Source: an uncultured Clostridia bacterium (GTDB taxonomy: Bacteria > Bacillota > Clostridia > Christensenellales > Aristaeellaceae). From it: a DNA stretch of 64,000 nucleotides. Made by a program: the position numbers and the translations under genes. Under the pieces are notes generated by a model. The model did no database searches. It was not told the origin of the DNA and saw nothing but the letters and a program-made list of their open reading frames with translations. The DNA lies in assembly GCA_937894675.1 (NCBI GenBank), contig CALCQO010000004.1:62001-126000 (forward strand), read 5' to 3'. This document shows positions 51,083 through 59,316 of the stretch, piece by piece (positions within the stretch are counted from its first letter, which is position 1; every line of letters starts with the position of its first letter).

Positions 51083-51914
51083 GCTTTTTCCCTCCCAGGG
51101 GCAGTTTAAGCACCGTGCGGTACCCCCAGTCCACCACCCGCCCGGGCAAAGCGCTTAACGCGTACATCAAGGGGCTTGTGCCCTTGCGGTATTTGATTTT
51201 CAGCTTCATGTCCTCCAGGGCTCGCACCACCACGTCCACCAGCTCCTGGGGATCGCCTGCCCGCTTGAGCACCAGGTCCATCACAAATTTCAGTTTCGTC
51301 AGCACTCTTTGGTAGCGGATGGTGATTTGCAGGGCTTTCTCAAAACTGCCGTCCATGCCGCTGAGCAGCTGGGTCTGGTAGGCGCCTGGCTGTATCTTGA
51401 TAACCGGGATGCCAAGGAACATCAGCTCCCGCCGCAGGCTGTCGCTGTAGGCCTCAATGGCCCGCTTGGAGGCGCAGTACGCCCCCGCGAAGGGCTGGGA
51501 GGCGGACCAGCCCACGGTGGAGGAACAGTTGATGATCCGGCCTTTGCCCCGTTCCACAAACTCGATCAGCAGCCCGTTCACCCGGACGGTGCCCATGACA
51601 TTGATGTCCATCAGCTTTTCCATCAGCGTTACGCCCTCCCCCTCCACCAGGGAAGAAAACACCGAGATGCCCGCGAAATTCACCACCGCGTCCAGGCAGT
51701 CGGTATACCGGGCAAGCTCTTCCCGCGCTGCCAGCAGGCTTTCCATGCTGCGCACATCGGCATACAAGGGGATAACATGGGGCAATTTCCCCAGTTCTTC
51801 CAGTTTCCCCTCATTGGTGCCGGCGGCAAATACCTGCCAGCCCCTTTGGGACAGTTCCCGCACGCACAGTTCCCCCAAGCCGCCGGTAGCGCCGGTAAAA
51901 AACACGCTTTTCAT
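51075..51914 (-). CDS. SDR family NAD(P)-dependent oxidoreductase
   Basis: 279 aa, ATG 51914 behind GAGGAGAG. TGATGGLGELCVREL cofactor loop (residue 7 onward), NFAGISVF, catalytic Ser in NCSSTVGWSASQ and Y-x3-K in YCASKRAIEAYSDSLRREL. The C-terminal segment after about residue 190 carries extra helices as in classical lipid- or ketone-reducing SDRs of about 280 aa. Middle gene of the operon between the phosphodiester glycosidase-like gene and the GNAT gene (4-bp and 8-bp overlaps). Substrate unknown. Confidence 0.88.
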   Translation of the reverse strand: MKSVFFTGATGGLGELCVRELSQRGWQVFAAGTNEGKLEELGKLPHVIPLYADVRSMESLLAAREELARYTDCLDAVVNFAGISVFSSLVEGEGVTLMEKLMDINVMGTVRVNGLLIEFVERGKGRIINCSSTVGWSASQPFAGAYCASKRAIEAYSDSLRRELMFLGIPVIKIQPGAYQTQLLSGMDGSFEKALQITIRYQRVLTKLKFVMDLVLKRAGDPQELVDVVVRALEDMKLKIKYRKGTSPLMYALSALPGRVVDWGYRTVLKLPLGGKKHA

Positions 51915-52963
51915 GGGTTGCTCTCCTCCCCGTAGGTGCCGATGCCGATGATGTCCTGCTGTCTGCGCGCCTTCTGGAAGCCGTTGTAGATGCCCGGCGT
52001 CATCACATTTTCGCCCATGAACAGCATGGCGGCGGTCTGGCCGCCGTCCAGGGTATAGGCGTCCACGCAGCCCCTTTCCAGCAGACGATCGGCCACGAAG
52101 CTGAGGGGCACCCCGGCGGAGCGTTTGTTGCGCCCCTCCACCATGATGCCCACAAAATGCCCGGGCGCGACCACCCCGATGGCGCTGCGGGGCTCCCGGT
52201 GGGTAAAGCTCTGCTGCAGGCGGTCATCCTTCATTTTGTCCTTAAACAGGATGGGGCCAAAGGCCAGCACATCCAGCGCGCCTTTGGCCAGGTAGTCCTG
52301 CCCGGTCATCTGCCCGGGGGTGTACATCTCCACATGCCCGTCGGCAAAGAGCGCCAGCTCGTCCAGCGGGGGGATTTTGGCCACCGGCCGGGTGTAGGTA
52401 TCCTCGTGCAGCAACTTGCCACTGCGGATAATCAGGCCGGTGCGCTCCTTGTTATAAAGGCGGAAGGAGAACAAATCCCCATTCTGGGCGTACACCACGC
52501 GGTTGTTCTGGGCGATGGTTTCCGGCCTGTCCTGGGCGCGGGAGGGGTTATCGGGGTTAGCGGAGAAAGCCCGGAAATGCTCCTCCCCCGTAAAGCGCAC
52601 ATCCGCCATGAACCAGACCACCATTTTGCGGTTGTATCGGGCGCTGAAGCGCTCTATCTGCACGGACAGGGTGGGGGAGAGATAAATCCACCGGCCGTTT
52701 TCCGCGTCCTGATGGATGAACTCCCTGTCCTTTTCTCCATCCTTCACCAGCAGAAAACCTTCGGGCGTTAATTCCGGCCATCCCTCAAAGGGGGGCAGGG
52801 TTTCCACGGGCATGGGGGTGGCGGTGGGCAAGGGGGTAGGCACATCCGTGGGCAGCGGGGTTAGGGAAGGCGTCTGCCCCAAAGCAGGCATGGGCAGCAT
52901 CAATAGGCTGCACAGCACTCCTGCCAGCAGCCGCCGAAAAACCCCTCTATTCCACCGACGCAT
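51911..52963 (-). CDS. Phosphodiester glycosidase (NAGPA) family protein, exported
   Basis: 350 aa from ATG 52963, 5 nt after AGGTGG; a GTG at 52972 is the alternative. Signal peptide about 1-30, then a Pro/Thr spacer (TPLPTDVPTPLPTATP). The NAGPA/DUF2233 domain from about residue 120 has AQNGDLFSFRLY, RSAIGVVAPGHFVGIMVEGRN and CVDAYTLDGGQTAAMLFMGE. Family members remove phosphodiester-linked sugars or act in exopolysaccharide turnover. First gene of the operon with the SDR and GNAT genes, overlapping the SDR start by 4 bp. Confidence 0.85.
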   Translation of the reverse strand: MRRWNRGVFRRLLAGVLCSLLMLPMPALGQTPSLTPLPTDVPTPLPTATPMPVETLPPFEGWPELTPEGFLLVKDGEKDREFIHQDAENGRWIYLSPTLSVQIERFSARYNRKMVVWFMADVRFTGEEHFRAFSANPDNPSRAQDRPETIAQNNRVVYAQNGDLFSFRLYNKERTGLIIRSGKLLHEDTYTRPVAKIPPLDELALFADGHVEMYTPGQMTGQDYLAKGALDVLAFGPILFKDKMKDDRLQQSFTHREPRSAIGVVAPGHFVGIMVEGRNKRSAGVPLSFVADRLLERGCVDAYTLDGGQTAAMLFMGENVMTPGIYNGFQKARRQQDIIGIGTYGEESNP

Positions 52964-53053
52964 ACCATCCACCTGCTTTCCGGTTTGATTATACTCACAG
53001 CGCCAGGGTTGGTCAAAGAAAAGAACGCCTTCGCTGGTTTTGTTGCAAGCAAA

Positions 53054-53257
53054 AGCCGCGGAAGGCGGCTCAGACCGTCAAAGAAGTGCAGCGTGTCCAA
53101 AAAGTCTGCAAGGCTAGGAACGAATCTGCCAGAAGAGGAAGCTTACATTGGTAGTAAGTGACCAATTCTGGCAGATGAAGTGACAACGCAAGCATGTTTC
53201 GTTAGCGAAACATGCGGTTGCTGGCTTTTTCGGCGCGCTGAGCCGCGGAAGGCGGCT
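53054..53257. repeat. Structured intergenic element with nested inverted repeats
   Basis: A 17-bp hairpin-forming direct repeat AGCCGCGGAAGGCGGCT occurs at 53054-53070 and 53241-53257. Inside it lie imperfect terminal inverted repeats (53090-53112 against 53218-53240, 18 of 23 matching). A long stem with arms ATCTGCCAGAA (53124-53134) and TTCTGGCAGAT (53166-53176) encloses CTTAC/GTAAG. A perfect hairpin GCATGTTTCG-TTAG-CGAAACATGC lies at 53192-53215. No open frame. Looks like a MITE/REP-type repeat or a structured RNA. It fills the 318-bp gap between the NAGPA operon and thrB. Confidence 0.7.
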
Positions 53258-53281
53258 TGCTGTGCGTTGTGAAGGGAAATC

Positions 53282-54169
53282 TCACCGTGTTTCCTGGGTA
53301 ACCCGCAGCCCTTCCCGATCCACCTTCAGTTCCATGGGCTGCCAGTTACCGGGCACATGGGCGATTGCCTTGGCCATGCGGGTTGGAAAATCTTTTTCAT
53401 GGTACAGGCACAAAAGGGTGGGGCCCGCGCCGCTGATGCAGAAACCGTCCGCGGCGTTTTCCCTGGCCAGGGTGGCGATTTCCCGGCTGCCGGGAATCAG
53501 CGGGTAGCGGTAGGGCTGATGAAGCCTATCCTGCATGGCGATGGCCAGCAGGGGAAAATCCCCCGTTTCCAGGGCGCGCATCAAAAGGGCCGCATGCCCC
53601 GCGTTGTACACCCCATCCTGACGGGAAATGCTCTCGGGCAGTGACGCCCGGGCGGCGTGGGTGGCCAGGGCGAAGTCCGGCACCAGGGCAAGAAAATGGA
53701 TATCCTCATGGACGCTTGCCTGAGCGGCGTACACCCGGCCCCCCTCGGTAACCGACACGCACAGCCCGCCGAAAATCGCGGGCGCCACATTGTCCGGGTG
53801 CCCCTCGATACGGGCGGCCAGCTGCAGCAACTCTTCCCTTCCATGGCCAAAGCCGCTGAAATGGGACGCCGCCGCCACCCCGGCCACAATCAGCGCGGCG
53901 CTGCTGCCCAGTCCCCGGGAGGGCGGGATGGGCGAATCCACCTGGAGGCGCAGGCCGGGCAAGGATACTCCCCAGGCTTTGGACGCTTCCAGAAAGGCAG
54001 TGTAAACCAGGTTGCGCTCATTGCGGTATTCCCGGGGGCAGCCGGAGATGGACAGGCCGGAGGGCATTCGCTCAAAGGTAAAGTCGGCGTATAAATCCAG
54101 CGCGCAGCCCAGGCAGTCAAACCCCGGGCCCAGATTAGCGGTGGTGGCGGGCACCCGGATGTTTACCAT
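53282..54169 (-). CDS. thrB: Homoserine kinase
   Basis: 295 aa, GHMP kinase. N-terminal VRVPATTANLGPGFDCLG-type motif (here IRVPATTANLGPGFDCLG), ATP loop PPSRGLGSSAA (residues 82-92), EGHPDNVAPAIFGGL, and C-terminal DGFCISGAGPTLLCL. Phosphorylates homoserine for threonine synthase. Overlaps thrC by 7 bp, in the order thrC-thrB on this strand, so translation is coupled. Confidence 0.95.
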   Translation of the reverse strand: MVNIRVPATTANLGPGFDCLGCALDLYADFTFERMPSGLSISGCPREYRNERNLVYTAFLEASKAWGVSLPGLRLQVDSPIPPSRGLGSSAALIVAGVAAASHFSGFGHGREELLQLAARIEGHPDNVAPAIFGGLCVSVTEGGRVYAAQASVHEDIHFLALVPDFALATHAARASLPESISRQDGVYNAGHAALLMRALETGDFPLLAIAMQDRLHQPYRYPLIPGSREIATLARENAADGFCISGAGPTLLCLYHEKDFPTRMAKAIAHVPGNWQPMELKVDREGLRVTQETR

Positions 54170-55614
54170 GAGCCCACCGCCTTGTTTTGTACATAGGCCA
54201 GCATGTCCCTGGGGTCAATCACATCCTGGTGCAGCACGGGCTTTGCCTGCAGCCCTGTTAAACTTTGGGGCACAGGCAGACCCAGCCGCTGGCCCAGGAT
54301 TTCCGCGGCGGAAGCGTCATCGTTAAGGGCAAGACCAAGGGCTTTGGCCATGGCACCGGGGAACTTGAAGGGGGATGCGGTGGACAGCACCACATTGGCG
54401 CCGGGCAGCCGGCCCGATTGCTCCAACTCTTCCTTGACCTTCCAGGCGGCGGCGGTATGGGGGTCCATCAGGTAGTGATGCCGCTGCCATACCTTTTCAA
54501 TGGCGTCCAGGCCTTCCCCGTCCGAGCAGGCGCCGGTGAGGAAGGTCTCCCGGATTTGCTCCATGTACTCCTTTGGCACTTGGTAGAAGCCCTGGGTTCT
54601 TAGTTGCTCCATGCAGCCAGCGATAAAGGCCGGGTCGTGGGACACAAAGTACAGCAGCCGCTCCAGATTGCTGGACACCAAGATGTCCATGGAGGGTGAA
54701 AGGGTCTGCCGAAGCGCCCGCCTGCGGTCGTACAGGCCGGTTTGGATAAAATCCTTCAGCACATCGTTGGCGTTGGCGGCGCACACCAGTTTGCCCACGG
54801 GCAACCCCGCCTTTTTCGCCAGATACCCCGCCAATATATCGCCAAAGTTGCCGGTGGGGACAACAAAATTCACCTGATCCCCCGATTGGATGGCGCCTTG
54901 CCTGACCAGCGCCGCGTAGGCGGTGAAATAATAGGTCATCTGGGGCACCAGGCGGCCGATGTTGATGGAATTGGCGCTGGACAGGGCCAGCCCTTCAGGC
55001 GGCTGATAGGAAGCAAACACTTCCTTGACCCCGGTCTGGGCGTCGTCAAAATTACCGCGGACGCCGCATACCTTCAGGTTCTTTCCCGCCATGGTGACCA
55101 TCTGGGCCTTCTGCACGGGGCTGACCCCGTCTTCCGGGTAGAACACCAGAATGCGGATGCCGGAAACCTCCCGAAACCCCGCCAGGGCGGCGGAGCCGGT
55201 ATCGCCGCTGGTGGCGGTAAGAATCAGGATTTCATCCGTATCCCCCGTCCTCTCCCTGGCCGCGTTCATCATCAGGGGCAGGGCGCACAGCGCCACATCC
55301 TTGAAGGCGGCAGTTGGGCCATGGAACAACTCCAGCACATGGCTGTCCCCCACGGGCACCAGGGGGGTGATATCCGGGTGGGAAAAGTGGCCCGCATAGG
55401 CCTTGCCGGCCATGGCTTCCGCTTGAAGCGCGAACTCGGGAAACAGAGCGGCCAGAATCTGCCGGGCAGTCTGCAGGAAGCTTTCGCCCTTTAGGCCGGA
55501 CAAATCCGGGATGTTTTCGGGCACATACAGCCCGCCGTCAGGGGCGATGCCCCGAAGGATCGCTTCCAGCGCCGTTACATCAAAGGATCCGCCCCTGGTG
55601 CTGCCGTACAACAT
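54163..55614 (-). CDS. thrC: Threonine synthase
   Basis: 483 aa from ATG 55614 behind AAAAAGGAGGGG; the 34 upstream in-frame codons precede this ribosome site. Starts MLYGSTRGG, the usual N-terminus of this class. PLP lysine K105 in HGPTAAFKDVAL, then ILTATSGDTGSAAL (phosphate-binding loop), FVVPTGNFGDILAGY and a late Ser/Thr-rich segment. Converts O-phosphohomoserine to threonine. First gene of the thrCB pair. No T-box leader is visible in the 153 bp upstream. Confidence 0.95.
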   Translation of the reverse strand: MLYGSTRGGSFDVTALEAILRGIAPDGGLYVPENIPDLSGLKGESFLQTARQILAALFPEFALQAEAMAGKAYAGHFSHPDITPLVPVGDSHVLELFHGPTAAFKDVALCALPLMMNAARERTGDTDEILILTATSGDTGSAALAGFREVSGIRILVFYPEDGVSPVQKAQMVTMAGKNLKVCGVRGNFDDAQTGVKEVFASYQPPEGLALSSANSINIGRLVPQMTYYFTAYAALVRQGAIQSGDQVNFVVPTGNFGDILAGYLAKKAGLPVGKLVCAANANDVLKDFIQTGLYDRRRALRQTLSPSMDILVSSNLERLLYFVSHDPAFIAGCMEQLRTQGFYQVPKEYMEQIRETFLTGACSDGEGLDAIEKVWQRHHYLMDPHTAAAWKVKEELEQSGRLPGANVVLSTASPFKFPGAMAKALGLALNDDASAAEILGQRLGLPVPQSLTGLQAKPVLHQDVIDPRDMLAYVQNKAVGSW

Positions 55615-55700
55615 GCTGTTCCCCTCCTTTTTCCCCGCTATCTTATCATCTTTGGAGGGCATTAGAAAGGTGAAAACGAAGGGGGTACAAAAAACCGCCT

Positions 55701-55742
55701 GGAAAAACACCCCCAAGGCAGGGCGGCGCCTGGCTTGGGGGC
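55701..55742 (-). terminator. Terminator of the PadR-DUF4097 operon
   Basis: GCCCCCAAG...CTTGGGGGT arms around a 16-nt loop, followed on minus by GTTTTTCC. Confidence 0.8.
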
Positions 55743-55767
55743 GGATGATGGCAAAGGGGCAAATGCT

Positions 55768-56751
55768 TTACTGCGCAAACGCCACATTGATGTTGGCGTT
55801 GCTGGTATGGCAGGAAAGGCGCTTATGTCCCGATTGGGTGCTGCCGGGCAGGCTGTTTTTCCCATTGCTGGTGGCGGAATCAATCATATAATCCGCCTGA
55901 GCCCCCGGCAGCACCCCTTTGATGTTGCTGTTGCTGGTTTTCAGGGTGATATCGTCCCCCTGGATGTCGCTGCAGGTGATTTTGCCATTACTGGTTACCA
56001 GCGACAGCGCCCCTTCGGCCTGAAGGCCTTTCGCCTCTACCCGGGCATTGCTGGTTTTTATCTCCAGGCTGCCGCCGCTTGTTACCTTCTCGGCCACTAT
56101 CTTGCCATTGGATGTCTTGAGGTGTACTTGCGAAGCGGATATGTTGCGCGCCTGGATGGCTGCGTTGCTGGTCTGCAGCAGCAGGCTGCCCCACAGGGCG
56201 ATGTCCTCCATGTGAAGGGGCGCGTTGGAGGTGGTCAAGTCCATGGCGGCGGCCACATCCCGGGGCACATACACATCGATGGCATAGGGCTTGGCATAGA
56301 AAACATGGAAGGAGAAAAGCGAGCGCCAGGTCCACGGCTGCTGCACAAGAGCCAGCTCCCCTCCTTGGGTGGTGATGTCAAAACGGGTATGCTCATCCAC
56401 CGGGTAGCGGATACTAATCCGGTCGTCTTCCCCCGCCTGGACGCGGATGGGCATGTCGCGCGCCGCCACCTTAATGTTCCGGATGCCCTGCGTCTTTGCT
56501 TCCAAAGTGCGGATAACGCCTTCCTGTTCCATCACCTCTCGCTGGCTGGCGCGGGGGCTCTCCTCCAGAATGCGCGCCGCGATTGCCTCAACCGGCTCCA
56601 GGCGGGCGACCGCTTCCTCCTGGCTCAGCCCTTCCTCCTGCATCATGTCAGTAAACAGCTCGTCAAAATAACTGAGCGCCCAGCTCCTTTCTTCCTGGGG
56701 CAGGCTGCCCAGCCGCTGCTCAAGGGCAGTAAGAAATTCCGCTGTGTTCAT
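55768..56751 (-). CDS. DUF1700-like plus DUF4097 beta-strand repeat protein
   Basis: 327 aa, ATG 56751. The N-terminal 70 residues (NTAEFLTALEQRLGSLPQEERSWALSYFDELFTDMM) match the DUF1700/HAAS-type helical domain that commonly follows PadR regulators. The C-terminal part is a right-handed repeat of the DUF4097 type: eight units carrying TSNA, TSNG or TSNS at about 18-residue spacing (TSNAPL, TSNAAI, TSNGKI, TSNARV, TSNGKI, TSNSNI, TSNGKN, TSNANI). No membrane helix is evident, so the protein is probably cytoplasmic. Start overlaps the padR stop by 4 bp. Likely part of a PadR-controlled envelope response; function unproven. Confidence 0.85.
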   Translation of the reverse strand: MNTAEFLTALEQRLGSLPQEERSWALSYFDELFTDMMQEEGLSQEEAVARLEPVEAIAARILEESPRASQREVMEQEGVIRTLEAKTQGIRNIKVAARDMPIRVQAGEDDRISIRYPVDEHTRFDITTQGGELALVQQPWTWRSLFSFHVFYAKPYAIDVYVPRDVAAAMDLTTSNAPLHMEDIALWGSLLLQTSNAAIQARNISASQVHLKTSNGKIVAEKVTSGGSLEIKTSNARVEAKGLQAEGALSLVTSNGKITCSDIQGDDITLKTSNSNIKGVLPGAQADYMIDSATSNGKNSLPGSTQSGHKRLSCHTSNANINVAFAQ

Positions 56752-57086
56752 TGGTTCTCCTCCTTTGCTTGCTGTCCCTGTACGGATGCGAGAATCAGCT
56801 GGTACACCTGATGCACCTGCTGAAAATCCGCAAGGAACTGCTGCACCTTTTCCTCTCCCAGAGAGGTAATGCGGTAGTATTTCCGCAGCCTGCCGGAATG
56901 TTCCTGGGTGTAGGCGCTTACCTGCCCCGCGCCTTCCAAACGCCGGAGAACAGGGTACAGGGTCGACTCGGAAAGCTCAATCGCCCCGGCCGCCTGCCGC
57001 ACCAGCAGGTAGCCATAGCTATCCCCTTTTAACAGCAGTGCCAATACCACGGCCTCCAACATGCCCCGCTTTAACTGTGTATCCAT
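56748..57086 (-). CDS. PadR family transcriptional regulator
   Basis: 112 aa, ATG 57086 behind GGGAGGT. Winged-helix PadR: KRGMLEAVVLALLLKGDSYGYLLVRQ, then SESTLYPVLRRLEGAGQVSAYTQEHSGRLRKYYRITSLGEE, and a C-terminal dimerisation helix. First gene of a two-gene operon with the DUF4097 protein; this pairing is widespread in Firmicutes. Probably represses its own promoter. Confidence 0.95.
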   Translation of the reverse strand: MDTQLKRGMLEAVVLALLLKGDSYGYLLVRQAAGAIELSESTLYPVLRRLEGAGQVSAYTQEHSGRLRKYYRITSLGEEKVQQFLADFQQVHQVYQLILASVQGQQAKEENQ

Positions 57087-57103
57087 ATGATACCTCCCAA
57101 TGA

Positions 57104-57137
57104 ATTATACTATACGACGCATAATTTACTCTGTCAA
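57104..57137 (-). promoter_or_regulatory. Promoter and possible PadR operator
   Basis: Minus strand TTGACA (57137-57132), 17-bp spacer, TATAGT (57114-57109). The region 57104-57125 is flanked by ATTAT and ATAAT arms, overlapping the -10, a plausible autoregulatory operator. Confidence 0.65.
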
Positions 57138-57226
57138 GCAATATTTCTAACTTTTTCGTTTGATGCGCCGCCGCGTCTTTCATCTTCAGCAACACACGAC
57201 CAGGCCTTCCAGCCTTGGCGCCGAAT

Positions 57227-57260
57227 ATAAAAAACCGCCCGCGCATCTCGCGCAGGCGGC
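57227..57260 (-). terminator. Terminator of the reverse rubrerythrin gene
   Basis: GCCGCCTGCGCG / CGCGCGGGCGGT-type arms on minus, then TTTTTTAT. Confidence 0.85.
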
Positions 57261-57290
57261 AAAAAACGGGAGGATTTTGTTCTACCGGCA

Positions 57291-57833
57291 TTACCTGCCG
57301 AAGTAGCGCTTCAACAGGCCTTCGAAGGCTTTGCCGTGACGGGCTTCATCCTTGCACATCTCATGCACGGTATCGTGGACAGCGTCGTAGCCCAGCTCTT
57401 TGGCCAGGGTCGCCAATTCCTTTTTGCCCTTGGTGGCGCCGTACTCGGCTTCCACCCGGACAGACAGGTTCTGCTCGCTGCTTTCAGACACCATTTCGCC
57501 CAGCAGCTCGGCAAACTTGGCGGCGTGCTCCGCCTCTTCCCAGGCGATGCGCTTGTAGGCTTCCGCCACCTCAGGGAACCCTTCCCTGTCCGCGGCGCGG
57601 CTCATGGCCAGGTACATGCCCACTTCGGTGCACTCAGCGGTGAAGTTTTCCCGCAGCCCCATGACCACCCGCTCGTCCAGCCCCTTGGCCACGCCGATGC
57701 GGTGCTCGTCCGCCCAGACGCGCTGGGAAGCGACAGGCTCAAACTTATCGCGGGGCGCTTTGCAGACAGGGCAAATCGCCGGCGGCTCCACGCCATCATG
57801 GATGTAGCCGCACACCTTACAGACCCATTTCAT
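57291..57833 (-). CDS. Reverse rubrerythrin (NADH peroxidase), rubredoxin domain first
   Basis: 180 aa, ATG 57833 behind AGGAGG. N-terminal rubredoxin-type Fe site C5-x2-C8 and C21-x2-C24 (WVCKVCGYIHDG, CPVCKAP), then a four-helix diiron domain (about 45-175) with ENFTAECTEVGMYLAMSRAA, WEEAEHAAKFAELLGE, VRVEAEYGATKGKKELA and DEARHGKAFEGLLKRYF supplying the Glu/His ligands. This domain order is the reverse-rubrerythrin type that gives clostridia NADH-dependent H2O2 reduction and oxygen tolerance. Monocistronic. Confidence 0.93.
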   Translation of the reverse strand: MKWVCKVCGYIHDGVEPPAICPVCKAPRDKFEPVASQRVWADEHRIGVAKGLDERVVMGLRENFTAECTEVGMYLAMSRAADREGFPEVAEAYKRIAWEEAEHAAKFAELLGEMVSESSEQNLSVRVEAEYGATKGKKELATLAKELGYDAVHDTVHEMCKDEARHGKAFEGLLKRYFGR

Positions 57834-57927
57834 TTGTTTACCTCCTGATTGATGATACAGTAAGAAATATACCCGCCCCGCCGTCTATCAAACGCGCGGG
57901 GCGGGCGGTGTATGTGGGATGTTCTTG

Positions 57928-58338
57928 TCAGATGAAATACTTTTGCATGTATTCCGGCGCGTCGGAATCGTCGCAGCTGGCGGAGAGGACGAAAAGGATG
58001 TTGTGCTTTTCACTCAATTGCTCCAGCTTGTTGAAGAACCATTCCGTTTCGTTGGGCTGGACGTTGACCAGCTTGAAGAACGCGTCAATGAAAATCTGGC
58101 TGACATCGAAATTCTGTGAAAGGATGCCGCACAGGAAGCCGTAAAACATTTCCGGGCTGACCATACCGTACTCGCCAGCGTTGACAAAGCGAACTTCGTG
58201 GCGCAGGTCGAACATGTAGCGGTTATCGTCATCGATGAAAATCACATCGCCATGCTGGCCGTCGAAAGCCGCGTTGGTCATGTCGATAATGCGCTTGGTC
58301 TTGCCGGAACCTTTCTTCCCGTGGATGATCTGTATCAT
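57928..58338 (-). CDS. Small P-loop ATPase-like protein of unknown function
   Basis: 136 aa from ATG 58338 behind GGGGGA; the 15 upstream codons contain no site. Walker A HGKKGSGKTKRI at residues 6-17, a hydrophobic strand ending in acidic residues GDVIFIDDDNRYMFDL, a second VSQIFIDAFFKLV Walker B-like strand, and sensor-like ILFVLSASCDDSD. The size suggests a minimal P-loop NTPase. I recall similar clostridial proteins only as hypothetical ATP-binding proteins. No neighbours suggest a role. Confidence 0.75.
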   Translation of the reverse strand: MIQIIHGKKGSGKTKRIIDMTNAAFDGQHGDVIFIDDDNRYMFDLRHEVRFVNAGEYGMVSPEMFYGFLCGILSQNFDVSQIFIDAFFKLVNVQPNETEWFFNKLEQLSEKHNILFVLSASCDDSDAPEYMQKYFI

Positions 58339-58468
58339 GGGAAATCCCCCCTTTTTGCTGTTCTTTTGTGTATTATACCCCATTTAGCCGAGAATATCCA
58401 GACCCATGGTATGAATACAATGGAAGCACTAAGAAAGGATTCAGTGAAGAATTATGATAATCAAACCA

Positions 58469-59299
58469 TCATTTTACCGCATATCGGTAGAAAACCTCTG
58501 AAAGCAATCCAATGATAGTTATCCCTTCGGATTGCTTCACCAAGTTTGACGAACAAATCGCAAGAACATATGCTTTTCCCCCAGGAAGGTAGAAAATTCC
58601 CACGTCATTCTGCACTGTCCACAAGTCGCCTGTCTTGTTCGCCACGACAACTTTTCCTTCCGGTACTTCATCAAGAAAAACTTGTTTATCGTAACTTTCA
58701 ATAGCTGGTAGAAGATATGGAAGCTTATTACGAAGTTGCTGAGCTTTCATAAAGTCAATGAGTATTTTGTCAGAAACCTTTGATACAATTTTTCCTGATT
58801 CCAGCTTAAGTAAATATTTCCCAATATCACCTGCTGTAATGAAATTATCCCGCCCAGCTTTCAATGATGCTAAATCCAGCATTTTTCTTTGAAGTTTCAT
58901 GTCAGAAAAGCCAAGATGCTGGCAAAAGGATGTAACTGCTTCACATCCACCGACAATATCAATCAAAGTATTTGTTGCGGAATTATCGCTAACGATGATT
59001 GCAAGTTTACACAACTCCTCTATTGTAGGTTTATATTTCCTACTTAAATGCCGTAGAATCCCAGTTCCACCCACAAAGTTTTCATCATGGATTTCTATTT
59101 CTTGCTGTAAGGAAAACGCACCTTCCTCCGACTTTTTTAGCACTAGCGAAACAAGCGGAATCTTTATAACGCTTGCTGCAGAGAACCTTTTGTTCGGATT
59201 AATTGAGAATTCACTATCATCACCAATAGAGTGATAGAAGATCCCCACATCACCTTCTAATGAAGAAAGAATAGAATAAACTTCTTTTTGTAAACTCAT
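58469..59299 (-). CDS. Beta-lactamase-fold (class A-like) serine hydrolase without signal peptide
   Basis: 276 aa from ATG 59299, preceded by TTGGAGG; an in-frame ATG at 59311 overlaps that site. The active-site motifs are intact: S43-x-x-K46 (SVIK), S104-D-N106 (VSDNSA) and K222-T-G224 (NKTGD). The class A omega-loop ExxLN is replaced by KMLDLASLKAGRDNFITAGD, so the general base Glu166 of true penicillinases is missing. There is no export signal, so it should act in the cytoplasm. Last gene of the AT-rich operon with an M20 enzyme and a nitrilase; a peptidase or amidase role fits better than antibiotic resistance. Confidence 0.85.
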   Translation of the reverse strand: MSLQKEVYSILSSLEGDVGIFYHSIGDDSEFSINPNKRFSAASVIKIPLVSLVLKKSEEGAFSLQQEIEIHDENFVGGTGILRHLSRKYKPTIEELCKLAIIVSDNSATNTLIDIVGGCEAVTSFCQHLGFSDMKLQRKMLDLASLKAGRDNFITAGDIGKYLLKLESGKIVSKVSDKILIDFMKAQQLRNKLPYLLPAIESYDKQVFLDEVPEGKVVVANKTGDLWTVQNDVGIFYLPGGKAYVLAICSSNLVKQSEGITIIGLLSEVFYRYAVK

Positions 59300-59316
59300 C
59301 TCATCCTCCAACTTAC

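Noticed and set aside
58469..59299. Antibiotic-resistance beta-lactamase
   Set aside because: No signal peptide and no omega-loop glutamate; operon context is catabolic.
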